Below are positions 48,001-54,774 of a DNA stretch of 64,000 bases, piece after piece (the first letter of the stretch is position 1; each line of letters starts with the position of its first letter). Origin of the DNA: Flavobacterium sp. KMS (GTDB taxonomy: Bacteria; Bacteroidota; Bacteroidia; Flavobacteriales; Flavobacteriaceae). The stretch covers positions 124,001 through 188,000 of the forward strand of contig NZ_JSYP01000003.1 of assembly GCF_000813005.1 (NCBI RefSeq), in the 5' to 3' direction. Both the position numbers and the translations under genes were made by a program. The notes beneath the pieces were generated by a model that worked only from the letters and a program-made list of their open reading frames with translations, was not told where the DNA came from and did no database searches.

Positions 48001-49122
48001 ATTATTGCTAGTAACCTGCCTGATCCTGACTCTACACCAAATAACGGAGTTATAACAGAAGATGATTATGATAGTTTACAAATTAAAGTAGCTGTTGCCG
48101 ATTTAAGTTTAGAGAAAACAGTCAGCAATAAAAATGCAAATGTAAATGAAGTCGTAACTTATACCATACAACTAAACAACGATGGGCCGAGTACAGCTAC
48201 AGGAGTTGCTGTAGAAGATATGATTCCTATAGGATTATCCCATATTACCAATATCAATAACGGAGGAGTATTTAGCAAAAGCATCATAAAATGGGTGAAT
48301 TTAACCGTGCCTGTTGGCGGAATAACGCTAACGTATCAGGTAACAGTCGAGAATCCGCATGGACTTGATAGCTTCGATTATCAAAATATTGCTCAGGTTA
48401 CAGCTAGTAATCAGTTTGATCCAGATAGTAAACCAAATAACGACAATGGAGATCAAAGCGAAGACGACGAAGATTCGGAATTCATAAACATTCCTTCAAC
48501 TGATATTGCAATAAATAAAGAAGTTGATAAAACAGATGTTCCTATGGGCAGCGAGGTAATCTTCACGATCACAGCAGAAAATCTTGGTGGTTTAACAGCT
48601 ACAAATGTTGAGGTACAAGACATTCTCCCAAAAGGATATTCATTAACTAGTTTTACTGTAACATCGGGAGCATATAATAGTTCAACAGGAATCTGGACAA
48701 TACCAAGCGTAAACGCAGGAAGTTCTCAAACATTGACAATTAATGTAAAAGTATTAGACTTTAAAGATTATCTAAATACGGTAAGTTTAATAAAAATGGA
48801 TCAGATAGATACCAATCCGTCAAACAATCAGGATACTGCAACGATTTCTCCTAATTGCCTGAAAATTTACAATGAGTTTTCTCCAAATGACGACGGACAA
48901 AATGATACTTTTTATATCGATTGTATATCACAATATCCTGATAATCGCCTTCAGATATTTAACCGTTGGGGGAATTTAATTTACAATAAAAAAGGATATA
49001 ATAATACTTGGGATGGAAAAGCAGATGGATCTGCGAAAGTGCTTCCAGAAGGAACCTATTTCTACATCCTTGATCTCGGAGATGGTTCGGCTAAAACCTC
49101 AGGATGGCTTTATTTAAAATAA
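39061..49122 (+). CDS. Giant T9SS-secreted adhesin with PKD-like and DUF11 repeats
   Basis: A 3,353-residue surface protein. The signal peptide runs to about residue 43 (FRKLLFISLVIVSFTTRSYGQ). Then come about fifteen PKD-like Ig repeats (to about 1425), most opening with NAGPDQ and holding W-x-Q-x-SGP. Fourteen DUF11 repeats follow (about 1430-3260), each opening ADLSLTKSV and ending DPDSTPNN...EDD. The last 85 residues form the type B T9SS sorting domain (NEFSPNDDGQND, FNRWGNLIY, WDGKADG, LPEGTYFYILDLGDG), which directs export and surface attachment. The Asp-rich loops suggest calcium binding. I start at ATG 39061; 39088 is also possible. The partner SprF-like and OmpA genes follow. Likely role: adhesion or gliding, as for SprB-type proteins. 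Confidence 0.92.
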   Translation: MSTFQSRMSMEQSILFKFFFRKLLFISLVIVSFTTRSYGQNCSVNAGVLNVTICATDDLILAGNTPSPITGNVLWTQISGPTVVIDSPNSPTTTVGGYTGGNTYIFRYSATCADGIATYQDKVVNVQPITIANAGNNISSCPNSNGTLTIMANAPKNPGETGFWDIVGANSAGVVINFPNLPTSTITLPQTSCGTSTLEWVIEGPEYSPGQRCRTTSQITVTNYGGVTPVTAGADQILSNCYTTTQTTDLTGSYGGCNINGQAGVWTFVSGPNTPTIDSPNSNKTQISNLVQGIYTFRWSVTGSCASGNDLVTITVPAATQNVTTLPGGDENIYFCNNSITQVTLIAQTPLYTGETVQWTQIAGDPGAVIVSPTNSTTLVTNISSAGNPYTFRYTLTNNNTGCVFTKDYNVQYNGATRTILANNGEDMVGSCNATVFTIPLAVTGTGVNQYRIVSGPSGSPLGPFPTALQDIGNSLTLTLTSSGDYSVEFIRSQNGSPVNCDFGFDTLTILVSGAPTPSNAGSDVSLPCGDTTAMLSGVVTDDGMHFWSQLSGPNTATIADVFAVDTQISGLIPGTYVFQYITKGGGATCGFSVASVTIYVSASALGTIDAGPDQIVCASSQVTMAGSPPQSGEIGEWIQIGGPNIVIFSSLNDPNAVATGFATVSSAYVFQWTISYLHPGPSCSASISDTVTITTNSSQAASNSDAGPDACYPSGTSTFNLGGNTPTLSESGTWTVTPTTGVVIADPNDPNTMVTVPGNGTYVFTWSIETVSGLCEPNKNSVSVTIANTPPAANAGPDQEICGNTITMAATASSGGIGTWTRISGAGNYSISDEHDPNAVFTFTYSGYYIFRWTINADVCGVAFDDVTVSIGIPPHTAVAGPDQYICSNTSVTMVGNNYDDFFESGQWTLLSGAPNQPNILNPSNPNTVINGLVAGTYIFRWTILAKNIYLCTGSFDDMTVVVAPAANAGPDQSFCDVSSIQLIGNNNSTGTWVLTSTTGNVNDVIITQSPPDSYIANATVVPGNSYVFTYMTDPVTYPDSSVCPGSSDSVNIDIFSGASVDPNAGADQILCIQDVGGITSLNGNTPPPDVSLAQWRFAFQPSGSVAVIDTPNAPNSTVSGLTVPGLYILEWVFESNSCRTLSDIVRIEMNAVPSTANVGPDDTAACQTTYKTAAVPPTVGIGTWSFASPTDDPSGGDVVIDSPNSPVTTLSNITTLGTYILTWTVTNGPFSNPSLCQPTSDTVQITFNDIPPSIANAGPDQELCDVSLATMNAVAVTSGLGTWTQVPGGPNTANIASPNNEKSLMLGLIPGTYEFLWTVTTLNLNGCISQDSVKVTIYQLPSTANAGPDQTIPQFSPVNLNAVPPTVGTGVWSQVSGPTVIGFDDKTSPTTAIAGTISGTYVLQWTVTNGNCAVSIDTVTITILAVADLELTKSVTPGKGSAGDIVTFNIQVFNNNSLGGTVDATGVAVRDFLPTGYTIVPGSVNLAGQYNIGDNTILWSNLMVPNGGRLNLIFQATINSTGSYVNVAEIVASNQFDPDSTPNNHIPSEDDQDKAAIILDIVDLSLTKSVSPSVVSINDNVIFTISVINSGPNNGSGITVLDKLPPGYTYVSDNGAGKYNNTTGIWNVGNLNNGNSISLQITAKVNVATSANYINIAEIQTARQLDPDSTPGNGLPEDDMDDAAITLKLADLELSKTVLPTSAAAGDVVDFTLTLVNKGPGNATGVNIQDVIPVGYTLVPGSVSNGGLYEVASAKLEWKNLVLANGASTNLTFKATVNPTGNYLNTAQVTASDLLDPDSTPNNDDGDQSEDDEANAKIIFIGPSADLSLIKNVVAGNSSPFIGTQISFELIITNSGPNNATGVQVQDLLPSGYEFINYSSSAGLYDESTGFWNVGSIDTGVSESLILDAKVLPTGTYLNITQVTASDLPDPDSTPNNDDGNQTEDDEDSVFITPIQPYTDLSLTKSVDNPTPLVGAQVTFKVVVTNNGPQNDTGVQVTDLLPDGYTYNAFTVSTGTYNPVTGLWVIGNLIDGESETLQITGTVNATGNYLNIAEVTAASLPDPNSTPNNGVTTEDDYATATITPTNQASDLSLTKSVNSPTPLVGSQVTFSVVVTNNGPQDNTGVQVTDLLPDGYVYNGFTVSTGTYNSTTGLWTVGNLINGKSETLQITGTVNLTGDYMNIAEVTAAGLSDPNSTPNNGVTTEDDYATATITPTNQASDLSLTKSVNNPTPLVGSQVTFSVVVTNNGPQDNTGVQVTDLLPSGYTYNGFTVSTGTYNSTTGLWTVGNLINGKSETLQITGTVNTTGDYLNIAEVTAASLPDPNSIPNNGVTTEDDYATATITPTNQASDLSLTKSVNNPTPLVGSQVTFSVVVTNNGPQDNTGVQVTDLLPSGYTYNGFTVSTGTYNPVTGLWIVGNLINGKSETLQITGTVNLTGNYINSTEVTAAGLPDPNSTPNNGVTTEDDYATATTIPINQAANLSLTKTVDKLNQLIGNQVVFEVIITNSGPQNATGVEVTDLLPSGYTYSSFTATKGTYNKTNGKWNIGSLINGDSQTLQITAIVNATGNYVNVAEVTASSLPDPNSTPNNGVVTEDDYATAVVTPTSPMADLSLVKTVLGSNLSPVFDSTVTFEITVSNSGPQTATGVKVIDLLPSGYQYITYSSTVGQYLNTTGIWDIGSVSSGTSASLFVTVKVNTTGNYTNTAEVYASNVLDPDSTPNNNDPNEDDISTLVLTPVSAVADLSIDKKVVNNTLTPNVGSLITFSVTVTNSGPSTATGVTIKDILPSGYDFVFYNVTSGSYNRVNGIWSPGTILSGNSHTLLINVYVKNPTGATDEYLNTAEIMTSDQLDPDSTPGNGVTTEDDYDSISVTPVIVMADLSISKIALNQDATHDVGSQVIFTVTVTNDGPADATGVLVKDLLPPGFEYTTSSPTSGLYDYITGVWNTGIVANGTTQSLDIYTKVNPPTGVANEYTNTTEIIASNLPDPDSTPNNGVITEDDYDSLQIKVAVADLSLEKTVSNKNANVNEVVTYTIQLNNDGPSTATGVAVEDMIPIGLSHITNINNGGVFSKSIIKWVNLTVPVGGITLTYQVTVENPHGLDSFDYQNIAQVTASNQFDPDSKPNNDNGDQSEDDEDSEFINIPSTDIAINKEVDKTDVPMGSEVIFTITAENLGGLTATNVEVQDILPKGYSLTSFTVTSGAYNSSTGIWTIPSVNAGSSQTLTINVKVLDFKDYLNTVSLIKMDQIDTNPSNNQDTATISPNCLKIYNEFSPNDDGQNDTFYIDCISQYPDNRLQIFNRWGNLIYNKKGYNNTWDGKADGSAKVLPEGTYFYILDLGDGSAKTSGWLYLK
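44941..46890 (+). repeat. 390-bp tandem repeats within the adhesin gene
   Basis: Five units with an exact 390-bp period start at 44941, 45331, 45721, 46111 and 46501; the next DUF11 unit at 46891 keeps the phase but has diverged. Units two to four are almost identical in DNA, including synonymous positions (for example TTAGTTGGCTCACAAGTAAC in each), while the fifth is clearly different. Each unit encodes one 130-residue DUF11 domain. Such identity implies recent duplication or gene conversion. Confidence 0.9.
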
Positions 49123-49148
49123 AATGAATAACCAAAATTAAATTGGCT

Positions 49149-50072
49149 ATGATTCAAAATATAAAAAAGATTTTCACCATCATAACGATGCTATCTGTAT
49201 TTAGCGGTTTGGCACAACAAGATCCGCAATACACACAGTATATGTATAATACGCTTAGTGTTAACTCTGCGTATGCCGGATCGTTAGGACATTTGGCTGT
49301 AACCGGAATATACAGAACCCAGTGGGTTGGTCTGGAAGGAGCACCAAAAACGGCATCATTTAGTTTGGATACGCCACTAGGAAAACGCGTAGGATTAGGC
49401 TTATCTGTAATTAGTGAAGAAATCGGACCATCGGAAGAACAATACATAGATGCTAATTTCTCTTATACGATACAATCAGGACCAACTCATCAACTATCTT
49501 TTGGTATAAAAGGAGGCGGACGCGTATTAAATATCGATTGGACAAAAGGAAGTTATAGAGATCCTGATGCTCAGTTTCGCGAAAACATTACTAACAAATT
49601 CTTGCCCGTTATTGGCGCTGGTTTGTACTGGCACGGAGAAAGAGATTATATCGGACTATCAATTCCGAATTTTATGACACGGGAACGATATGATTATGAT
49701 GATATTGCGGATGATCTTGTAAACCAACGCATGCACTTATATCTTATTGGTGGAATTGTTTTTGATTTATCGGCTCATACAAAATTTAAACCAGCAACTT
49801 TGCTTAAGTACGTTGCAGGTGCACCATTAATTGCTGATTTTTCGGCCAACTTTATGTTTAACGATTGTCTGACTCTTGGCGCATCATATCGTACCTCCGA
49901 TTCAGTAAGCGGATTGGTTTCTTTGCAAATATCACCGCAAATACTAGTAGGTTATGCGTATGATTATACCACAACCGAATTACAAAATTACAATAGTGGC
50001 ACACATGAAATTATGCTAAGATTTGAATTGGTATCACGCAAAAAAGGATTAAAATCGCCTAGATTCTTTTAA
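49149..50072 (+). CDS. PorP/SprF-family T9SS outer-membrane protein
   Basis: A 307-residue outer-membrane beta-barrel protein (309 if translation starts at 49143). The signal peptide ends near SGLAQQ, and the mature start DPQYTQYMYNTLSVNSAYAG is the family hallmark. In Flavobacterium johnsoniae SprF is needed specifically for secretion of the type B sorting-domain protein SprB encoded next to it, so this protein should serve the giant adhesin encoded 26 nt upstream. Length is typical. Confidence 0.93.
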   Translation: MIQNIKKIFTIITMLSVFSGLAQQDPQYTQYMYNTLSVNSAYAGSLGHLAVTGIYRTQWVGLEGAPKTASFSLDTPLGKRVGLGLSVISEEIGPSEEQYIDANFSYTIQSGPTHQLSFGIKGGGRVLNIDWTKGSYRDPDAQFRENITNKFLPVIGAGLYWHGERDYIGLSIPNFMTRERYDYDDIADDLVNQRMHLYLIGGIVFDLSAHTKFKPATLLKYVAGAPLIADFSANFMFNDCLTLGASYRTSDSVSGLVSLQISPQILVGYAYDYTTTELQNYNSGTHEIMLRFELVSRKKGLKSPRFF

Positions 50073-50083
50073 TACTATGCTAT

Positions 50084-52012
50084 ATGAAAAGAACGATTAT
50101 TATACTTGTATTATTAGTTATGCAGTTGGTTTATTCGCAAACGAAAAACAAAACTGCCGATGCTCTATTTGATAAAATGTATTATATAGAAGCAGCAAAA
50201 TCGTATGAAATGTCTATAAAAAATGGAGACGTTTCTAAAGAGATTTTGCAGCGTGTAGGAGATGCTCATTATTTTAATACGCAAATGGAAAATGCAAGTA
50301 AATGGTATGGTAAGCTCCTTGCCGATTATTCAAATGAAGTTTCCGCTGAATATTATTTCCGTTATGCACAATCCTTACAAGGAATCCAGAATTATGAATT
50401 GGCTAAAAAATGGATGAAAAGTTTTTCTGAAAAACAAAAAGCATCAGATTCCAGAGGCGAGAATTTTTCACTAAAAACAGTAACACTAGAAGATATTAAA
50501 GCTATAAAACCACAGTTTATACTCGAAAATCTGGATATAAATTCGGCTTATTCCGATTTTGGACCAATGTTTTATAAAGGCGATTTAGTTTACTCTACAA
50601 CCGTAGATTCCTCTTATTTAAAAACAGCTAAATACGGATGGAATGATCAGCCGTTTTTAAACCTTCAACTAGGCAAAATTAGCCCGACACAAACCGATGT
50701 GACTTTTAAAGAACGTTTCGGGAAAGAGATTACAACACAATATCATGAAGCTTGCGTGGCTTTTTCGCCTGACGAAAAAACAATTTATTTTACAAGAAAT
50801 AATTATAACGGAAAACTGAAAAGAGATGCTAAAGGAATCAATAATTTAAAAATGTATTCGGCAAAAGCTGTGGAAAATGGAAACGGTACTGTAAAATGGG
50901 AAAACGTAAAAGAACTTCCTTTTAACAGCGATAACTATTCTGTTGGGCAACCATCTGTAAGTAAAGACGGAAAAAAACTATACTTTATTTCGGATATGCC
51001 AGGAACAATTGGTTCTACAGATGTTTTTGTTGTTGATATTTTAGGCGAAGATCAATATTCGAATCCTAAAAATTTAGGAGAGAAAGTAAATACTAGCGGA
51101 CGCGAAATGTTTCCTTTTATAACTGATAAAGCATTATATTTTTCATCTGATGGATTCTTGGGTCTGGGTGGACTTGATGTTTTTGAAAGCCGATTAAACA
51201 ACGAAATTTTTAATACGCCAGTTAATCTTGGCGCTCCATTAAATAGCAATCTAGATGATTTTGGTTATATCGTAAACGAAGAAACCAATAAAGGTTTTGT
51301 TTGTTCCAACAGAAAAACAGGCAAAGGCGATGATGATATTTATTCTTTCGAAAGAAGCTGTACACAATCGATTAAAGGATATGTTTTTGATGCTATTTCT
51401 AATGCTAAAATAGCGGGAGCCATTGTTACGCTTAAAAATAAAGAAAATCAAAAAATTGATGAAACAGTTTCTAAAATTGATGGTAGTTACGAGTTTGACG
51501 GAAACATTGCTTGTAGCACCTCTTATACAATTGAGGCTGCAAAAGATAATTTTGCAACAAATACAAAAGCAATTACTACGGCTGAAAGTTCTGGGGTAAT
51601 ACAAGTTCCTATTGACCTTGACCCTGCTCTTATAGAACGCAAAGACGGTTTATTAAAAATAAAAATTGGTATTATTTTCTTTGATCTTGATAAGTCGAAT
51701 ATCCGATATGATGCCGCAATAGAATTAAATAAAGTAGTTTTATTAATGAGCCAATACCCAACAATAATTATTAAGATAGAATCCCACACCGATTCCAGAG
51801 CTAATGACCAGTACAATCTTGAACTCTCTGACCGACGAGCAAAATCAACCAGAGATTATATAATCTCTCAAGGAATTGCCCCTGATAGAATCGAAAGTGC
51901 AATTGGTTACGGAGAAACACAGCTTATTAATAATTGCTCAAACGGAGTTCCTTGTACTGAAGTACAACATCAAATAAACAGACGTAGTGAATTTATTATC
52001 ACTAAGATGTAA
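50084..52012 (+). CDS. OmpA-family protein with PD40 propeller and carboxypeptidase-like domains
   Basis: A 642-residue periplasmic or outer-membrane-linked protein. After the signal peptide (ends near LVYSQ) come helical TPR-like repeats (about 25-130), a beta-propeller of PD40 repeats (about 190-420, e.g. ACVAFSPDEKTIYFTRNNYNG), a carboxypeptidase-regulatory domain (about 428-510), and a C-terminal OmpA domain (about 530-640, SHTDSRANDQYNLELSDRRA) that binds peptidoglycan. This domain order matches PorE-type T9SS proteins and the third gene commonly found after adhesin-SprF pairs. It begins 11 nt after the SprF-like gene. Confidence 0.92.
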   Translation: MKRTIIILVLLVMQLVYSQTKNKTADALFDKMYYIEAAKSYEMSIKNGDVSKEILQRVGDAHYFNTQMENASKWYGKLLADYSNEVSAEYYFRYAQSLQGIQNYELAKKWMKSFSEKQKASDSRGENFSLKTVTLEDIKAIKPQFILENLDINSAYSDFGPMFYKGDLVYSTTVDSSYLKTAKYGWNDQPFLNLQLGKISPTQTDVTFKERFGKEITTQYHEACVAFSPDEKTIYFTRNNYNGKLKRDAKGINNLKMYSAKAVENGNGTVKWENVKELPFNSDNYSVGQPSVSKDGKKLYFISDMPGTIGSTDVFVVDILGEDQYSNPKNLGEKVNTSGREMFPFITDKALYFSSDGFLGLGGLDVFESRLNNEIFNTPVNLGAPLNSNLDDFGYIVNEETNKGFVCSNRKTGKGDDDIYSFERSCTQSIKGYVFDAISNAKIAGAIVTLKNKENQKIDETVSKIDGSYEFDGNIACSTSYTIEAAKDNFATNTKAITTAESSGVIQVPIDLDPALIERKDGLLKIKIGIIFFDLDKSNIRYDAAIELNKVVLLMSQYPTIIIKIESHTDSRANDQYNLELSDRRAKSTRDYIISQGIAPDRIESAIGYGETQLINNCSNGVPCTEVQHQINRRSEFIITKM

Positions 52013-52087
52013 TTTAAAATAATAAAAATATTCTAATGTTGATTACTCAATAAAGTCGGAACAATAAGAATTAAAATATACTATAAT

Positions 52088-52132
52088 AAAAAGAAGCTGT
52101 ATCAAATCTTTCATTGATACGGCTTCTTTCTA
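52088..52132. terminator. Intrinsic terminator between convergent genes
   Basis: The stem AAGAAGCTGTATCAA / TTGATACGGCTTCTT (one G-U pair) has flanking A and T runs and lies between the OmpA-family gene and the minus-strand DUF4287 gene, so it may serve both. Confidence 0.85.
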
Positions 52133-52152
52133 TTTTGCTTTTATACAATATT

Positions 52153-52371
52153 TTATTCCGTTTTCCCTTTGAATGAAGCGTAGATTGCCATAGCATGTCC
52201 ATGACCTAATTCAAATTCTTCTTTAAGCCAATTGGTAATTTGGGTGGCTTTTACAGTTTCAATAATGTTTCCGTCTTTCAGGAATCCTTTCTTTTCAGCC
52301 AGTTCTTTAAATTCTGCTGGTGTTTTACCAGTCTTGGCTTTAATATTATCTATATACGCTTGAAATGACAT
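52153..52371 (-). CDS. DUF4287 domain protein
   Basis: A 72-residue cytoplasmic protein. The opening MSFQAYIDNIKAKTGKTPAEF and the ending ELGHGHAMAIYASFKGK match the DUF4287 family over its full length. Its function is unknown. It lies 41 nt downstream of a VOC gene on the same strand and is probably co-transcribed with it; DUF4287 proteins often neighbour VOC/DUF1801 stress-type genes. Confidence 0.85.
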   Translation of the reverse strand: MSFQAYIDNIKAKTGKTPAEFKELAEKKGFLKDGNIIETVKATQITNWLKEEFELGHGHAMAIYASFKGKTE

Positions 52372-52412
52372 AATCGTGTTGGTTTAGTTTGTGATACAAT
52401 TTATAGTAATAG

Positions 52413-52826
52413 TTAATCTTTAGCAGATGAATAATAGAGCATCCATTGATAACCAAATTTATCCGTAAGATGACCAAATAAGGCTCCAAAAAAAGTTACT
52501 TCTAAAGAATGAGTTGCAACGCCATCTTTAGCCAGATAAGCATAGGCATTTCTTATTTCTTCTTCAGTGTTAAAAGTAAGCATCATAGCAACATTATTAC
52601 CTTTAACTAAATTTTCTGGAGCCATATCTGATCCCATAATTACAATAGAGTCACTCTTAAGTGTGGCATGCAAAATACATTTTTTCATTTTCTGAGGCAA
52701 ATCTTTTGCCATTGGTGAGTCGGCTATGGTTTGTAGTTTGAGTTCACCACCAAGACAAGCTTTGTAAAATGTCATAGCTTCCTGGCAATTGCCATTAAAT
52801 GTTAAATAAGAATTAAGCTGTACCAT
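52413..52826 (-). CDS. VOC-family protein, PhnB/3-demethylubiquinone-methyltransferase-like
   Basis: A 137-residue member of the vicinal oxygen chelate superfamily. Features include LTFNGNCQEAMTFYKACLGG at the N-terminus and a C-terminal FGALFGHLTDKFGYQWML segment, as in PhnB-like proteins. Such proteins bind small ligands or metals; catalysis is not established. It lies 10 nt after the second VOC gene in a three-gene unit. Confidence 0.88.
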   Translation of the reverse strand: MVQLNSYLTFNGNCQEAMTFYKACLGGELKLQTIADSPMAKDLPQKMKKCILHATLKSDSIVIMGSDMAPENLVKGNNVAMMLTFNTEEEIRNAYAYLAKDGVATHSLEVTFFGALFGHLTDKFGYQWMLYYSSAKD

Positions 52827-52836
52827 TTTTATTGTG

Positions 52837-53244
52837 TTATTGTTGTGGGAATTTAGTTAGATCCATATATAGAACTTCCCAAAGATGCCCATCTAAATCT
52901 TCAAAGCTTCGTTGTTGCATAAAACCATAATCTTTAGCTTCAGAAGATTCCTTACCTCCTGCTCCTACGGCTTTATCGATCATTGTATTCACTTCCTGAG
53001 TGCTATCTACAGATAAAGAGTTAATTACAGAAGCGGTTTTAAAAGTATTACCGATTTCTTTTTTGGTAAATTCATTAAATTTTGAATGCGTTAAAAGCAT
53101 TACATAGATTTCTTCGGTCAAAACCATACAAGCAGCAGTTTCATCTGTAAACTGTGGGTTATTTGTAAATCCGATTGCTGAATAAAAGGACATTGCCTTT
53201 TGTAAATCTGCTACAGGCAGATTGATAAAAATTTTCGTAGCCAT
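52837..53244 (-). CDS. VOC-family protein, glyoxalase-like
   Basis: A 135-residue VOC protein with IFINLPVADLQKAMSFYSAIG at the N-terminus and DLDGHLWEVLYMD at the C-terminus, where the Glu of the HLWE motif occupies a metal-ligand position. Members of this type are annotated as lactoylglutathione lyase-like, but many do not have that activity. It is the first gene of the VOC-VOC-DUF4287 unit, divergent from the GlxA-type regulator, which might control it. Confidence 0.88.
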   Translation of the reverse strand: MATKIFINLPVADLQKAMSFYSAIGFTNNPQFTDETAACMVLTEEIYVMLLTHSKFNEFTKKEIGNTFKTASVINSLSVDSTQEVNTMIDKAVGAGGKESSEAKDYGFMQQRSFEDLDGHLWEVLYMDLTKFPQQ

Positions 53245-53353
53245 TTGTCTAATTTTTTAATTGTTAATTGATTAATACAAAGATCGAACAGAAATAATAG
53301 AATATGAATATACAAAAATGACAACAAAAGGGTGATTTGCGACAAACTATATT

Positions 53354-53361
53354 TATCTTTG
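53354..53361 (+). promoter_or_regulatory. Candidate -7 box for the GlxA-type regulator gene
   Basis: TATCTTTG matches TAnnTTTG and lies 21 nt before the ATG. A TTTG at 53336 is only 14 nt upstream, so the -33 element is uncertain. Confidence 0.4.
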
Positions 53362-53382
53362 AAATAGTAAGAAATTAAAGCT

Positions 53383-54363
53383 ATGATAAAAAAAGTTAGT
53401 ATTCTTGTTCCTGAAAGTTCTGTTTTGCAAGCTATTGCAGACCCTCAGTATTTATTTTCGGCAGTAAACCAATTTATGGTTTCATCTGGTAAAGAACCGC
53501 TGTTTGAAGTACAGTTAGTTGGCTTAAAAAATGAAGTAAAGCTAAATGACGGATTATATTCTGTAAATGCATCTCATCTTTTAAAAGATATTACAAAGAC
53601 TGATCTAATTGTAATACCTGCATTGTTTGGAGATATGAAGAATGCGATAGCTCTAAATCAACAATTTTTGCCTTGGATAAACGAACAATATGATAAAGGA
53701 GCCGAAGTCGCTTCCTTATGTGTTGGCGCATTCTTGTTGGCATCTACAGGTTTATTAAATAATAAAAAATGTTCTACACATTGGGGTTTTCAAAACGAGT
53801 TTAGAGAAATGTTTCCCGAAGTAGAAGTTGTAGATGGAAGTATAATTACCGAAGAACTGCGTATTTATTCTAGTGGAGGAGCAAATTCTTATTGGAATTT
53901 GTTATTGCATCTGGTAGAAAAATATACGGATAGACAAACTGCTATATTAGCTTCTAAATATTTTGCTATTGATATAGATAGAGATAGCCAGGCAGCATTT
54001 GCAATGTTTCAGGGACAAAAAAATCATAATGATGCTGCAATTAAACAAGCACAGGAATTTATAGAAGATAATATTCAGGAGAAAATTACAATTGATGAAT
54101 TGGCAGAATTAGTACTATTAGGCAGAAGAAGTTTTGAAAGACGATTTAAAGCCGCGACCAATAATTCTGTTTTAGAATATATAAACAGAGTAAAAATTGA
54201 GTTTGCTAAAAAGAGTTTTGAAACCAGTCGTAAGAATATTAACGAAGTAATGTACGATGTAGGTTATACAGATACCAAAGCATTTCGTAGTATTTTCAAA
54301 AAAGTTACTGGATTAAACCCAATCGAATACCGCAATAAGTACAATAAAATGGTTCTTAATTAA
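53383..54363 (+). CDS. GlxA-family transcriptional regulator (DJ-1/PfpI-like plus AraC domain)
   Basis: A 326-residue regulator. Residues 1-200 form a DJ-1/PfpI-like domain with VASLCVGAFLLASTGLLNNK, where the Cys sits in the nucleophile-elbow position, followed by STHWGFQNEF. Residues about 225-325 hold the two helix-turn-helices of an AraC domain (TIDELAELVLLGRRSFERRF and NINEVMYDVGYTDTKAFRSIF). The N-terminal domain presumably senses a small molecule. Divergent transcription from the two VOC genes makes them candidate targets. Confidence 0.92.
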   Translation: MIKKVSILVPESSVLQAIADPQYLFSAVNQFMVSSGKEPLFEVQLVGLKNEVKLNDGLYSVNASHLLKDITKTDLIVIPALFGDMKNAIALNQQFLPWINEQYDKGAEVASLCVGAFLLASTGLLNNKKCSTHWGFQNEFREMFPEVEVVDGSIITEELRIYSSGGANSYWNLLLHLVEKYTDRQTAILASKYFAIDIDRDSQAAFAMFQGQKNHNDAAIKQAQEFIEDNIQEKITIDELAELVLLGRRSFERRFKAATNNSVLEYINRVKIEFAKKSFETSRKNINEVMYDVGYTDTKAFRSIFKKVTGLNPIEYRNKYNKMVLN

Positions 54364-54542
54364 TACTCATATAGCTCACAGTTTCAACCGTGTGATACAG
54401 ATTGCGATAATGCATTATGCTTCAACGGCTAAAACCGTTGGCAATGTTTACAACACCCGATAGCACGGAAATTCTTTCCGTGTCCGCAAGATGTATTCTT
54501 AATCAAGATATAAGTTTATATCATTTTAAATTCCAGAGCTCC

Positions 54543-54579
54543 GATGGAGTAATTACGGATTATAATTTTCTAAAACTTC
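54543..54579 (+). repeat. 37-bp direct repeat, left copy
   Basis: The 37 bases opening GATGGAGTAATTACGG and ending CTAAAACTTC recur without mismatch at 55906-55942. The two copies bracket the serine hydrolase gene at a distance of 1,363 bases. Confidence 0.9.
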
Positions 54580-54693
54580 CTGAGAGCTAAAGTATTTTCT
54601 AAACTTGAAAATCACATTTAATAGCGGGAAATTCCTTGTATATGTTGCATCACTTAAAGTAAAAAAAAGACTTTTTTGAAAATATTACTTTCC

Positions 54694-54701
54694 TATATTT
54701 G
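54694..54701 (+). promoter_or_regulatory. Candidate -7 box for the serine hydrolase gene
   Basis: TATATTTG matches TAnnTTTG and lies about 73 nt before the ATG. TTTG at 54675 gives a spacer of only 15 nt. Confidence 0.4.
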
Positions 54702-54774
54702 TTTACAACAAAACCAAAGTTTTTTCACAAACTGACGTTATGTGCCATTTAATCATATAATTAAATTATAAATT

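Larger units (their letters stand above)
54364..54774. other. Intergenic region with palindromes and one arm of a 37-bp direct repeat
   Basis: These 411 bases hold an AACGGCTAAAACCGTT palindrome near 54424, a CACGGAAATTCTTTCCGTG palindrome near 54466, an AGCTCCGATGGAG-type palindrome at about 54537, and the first copy of the 37-bp direct repeat (54543-54579). A TATATTTG -7 box for the serine hydrolase gene lies at 54694-54701. No gene is visible. Confidence 0.6.
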
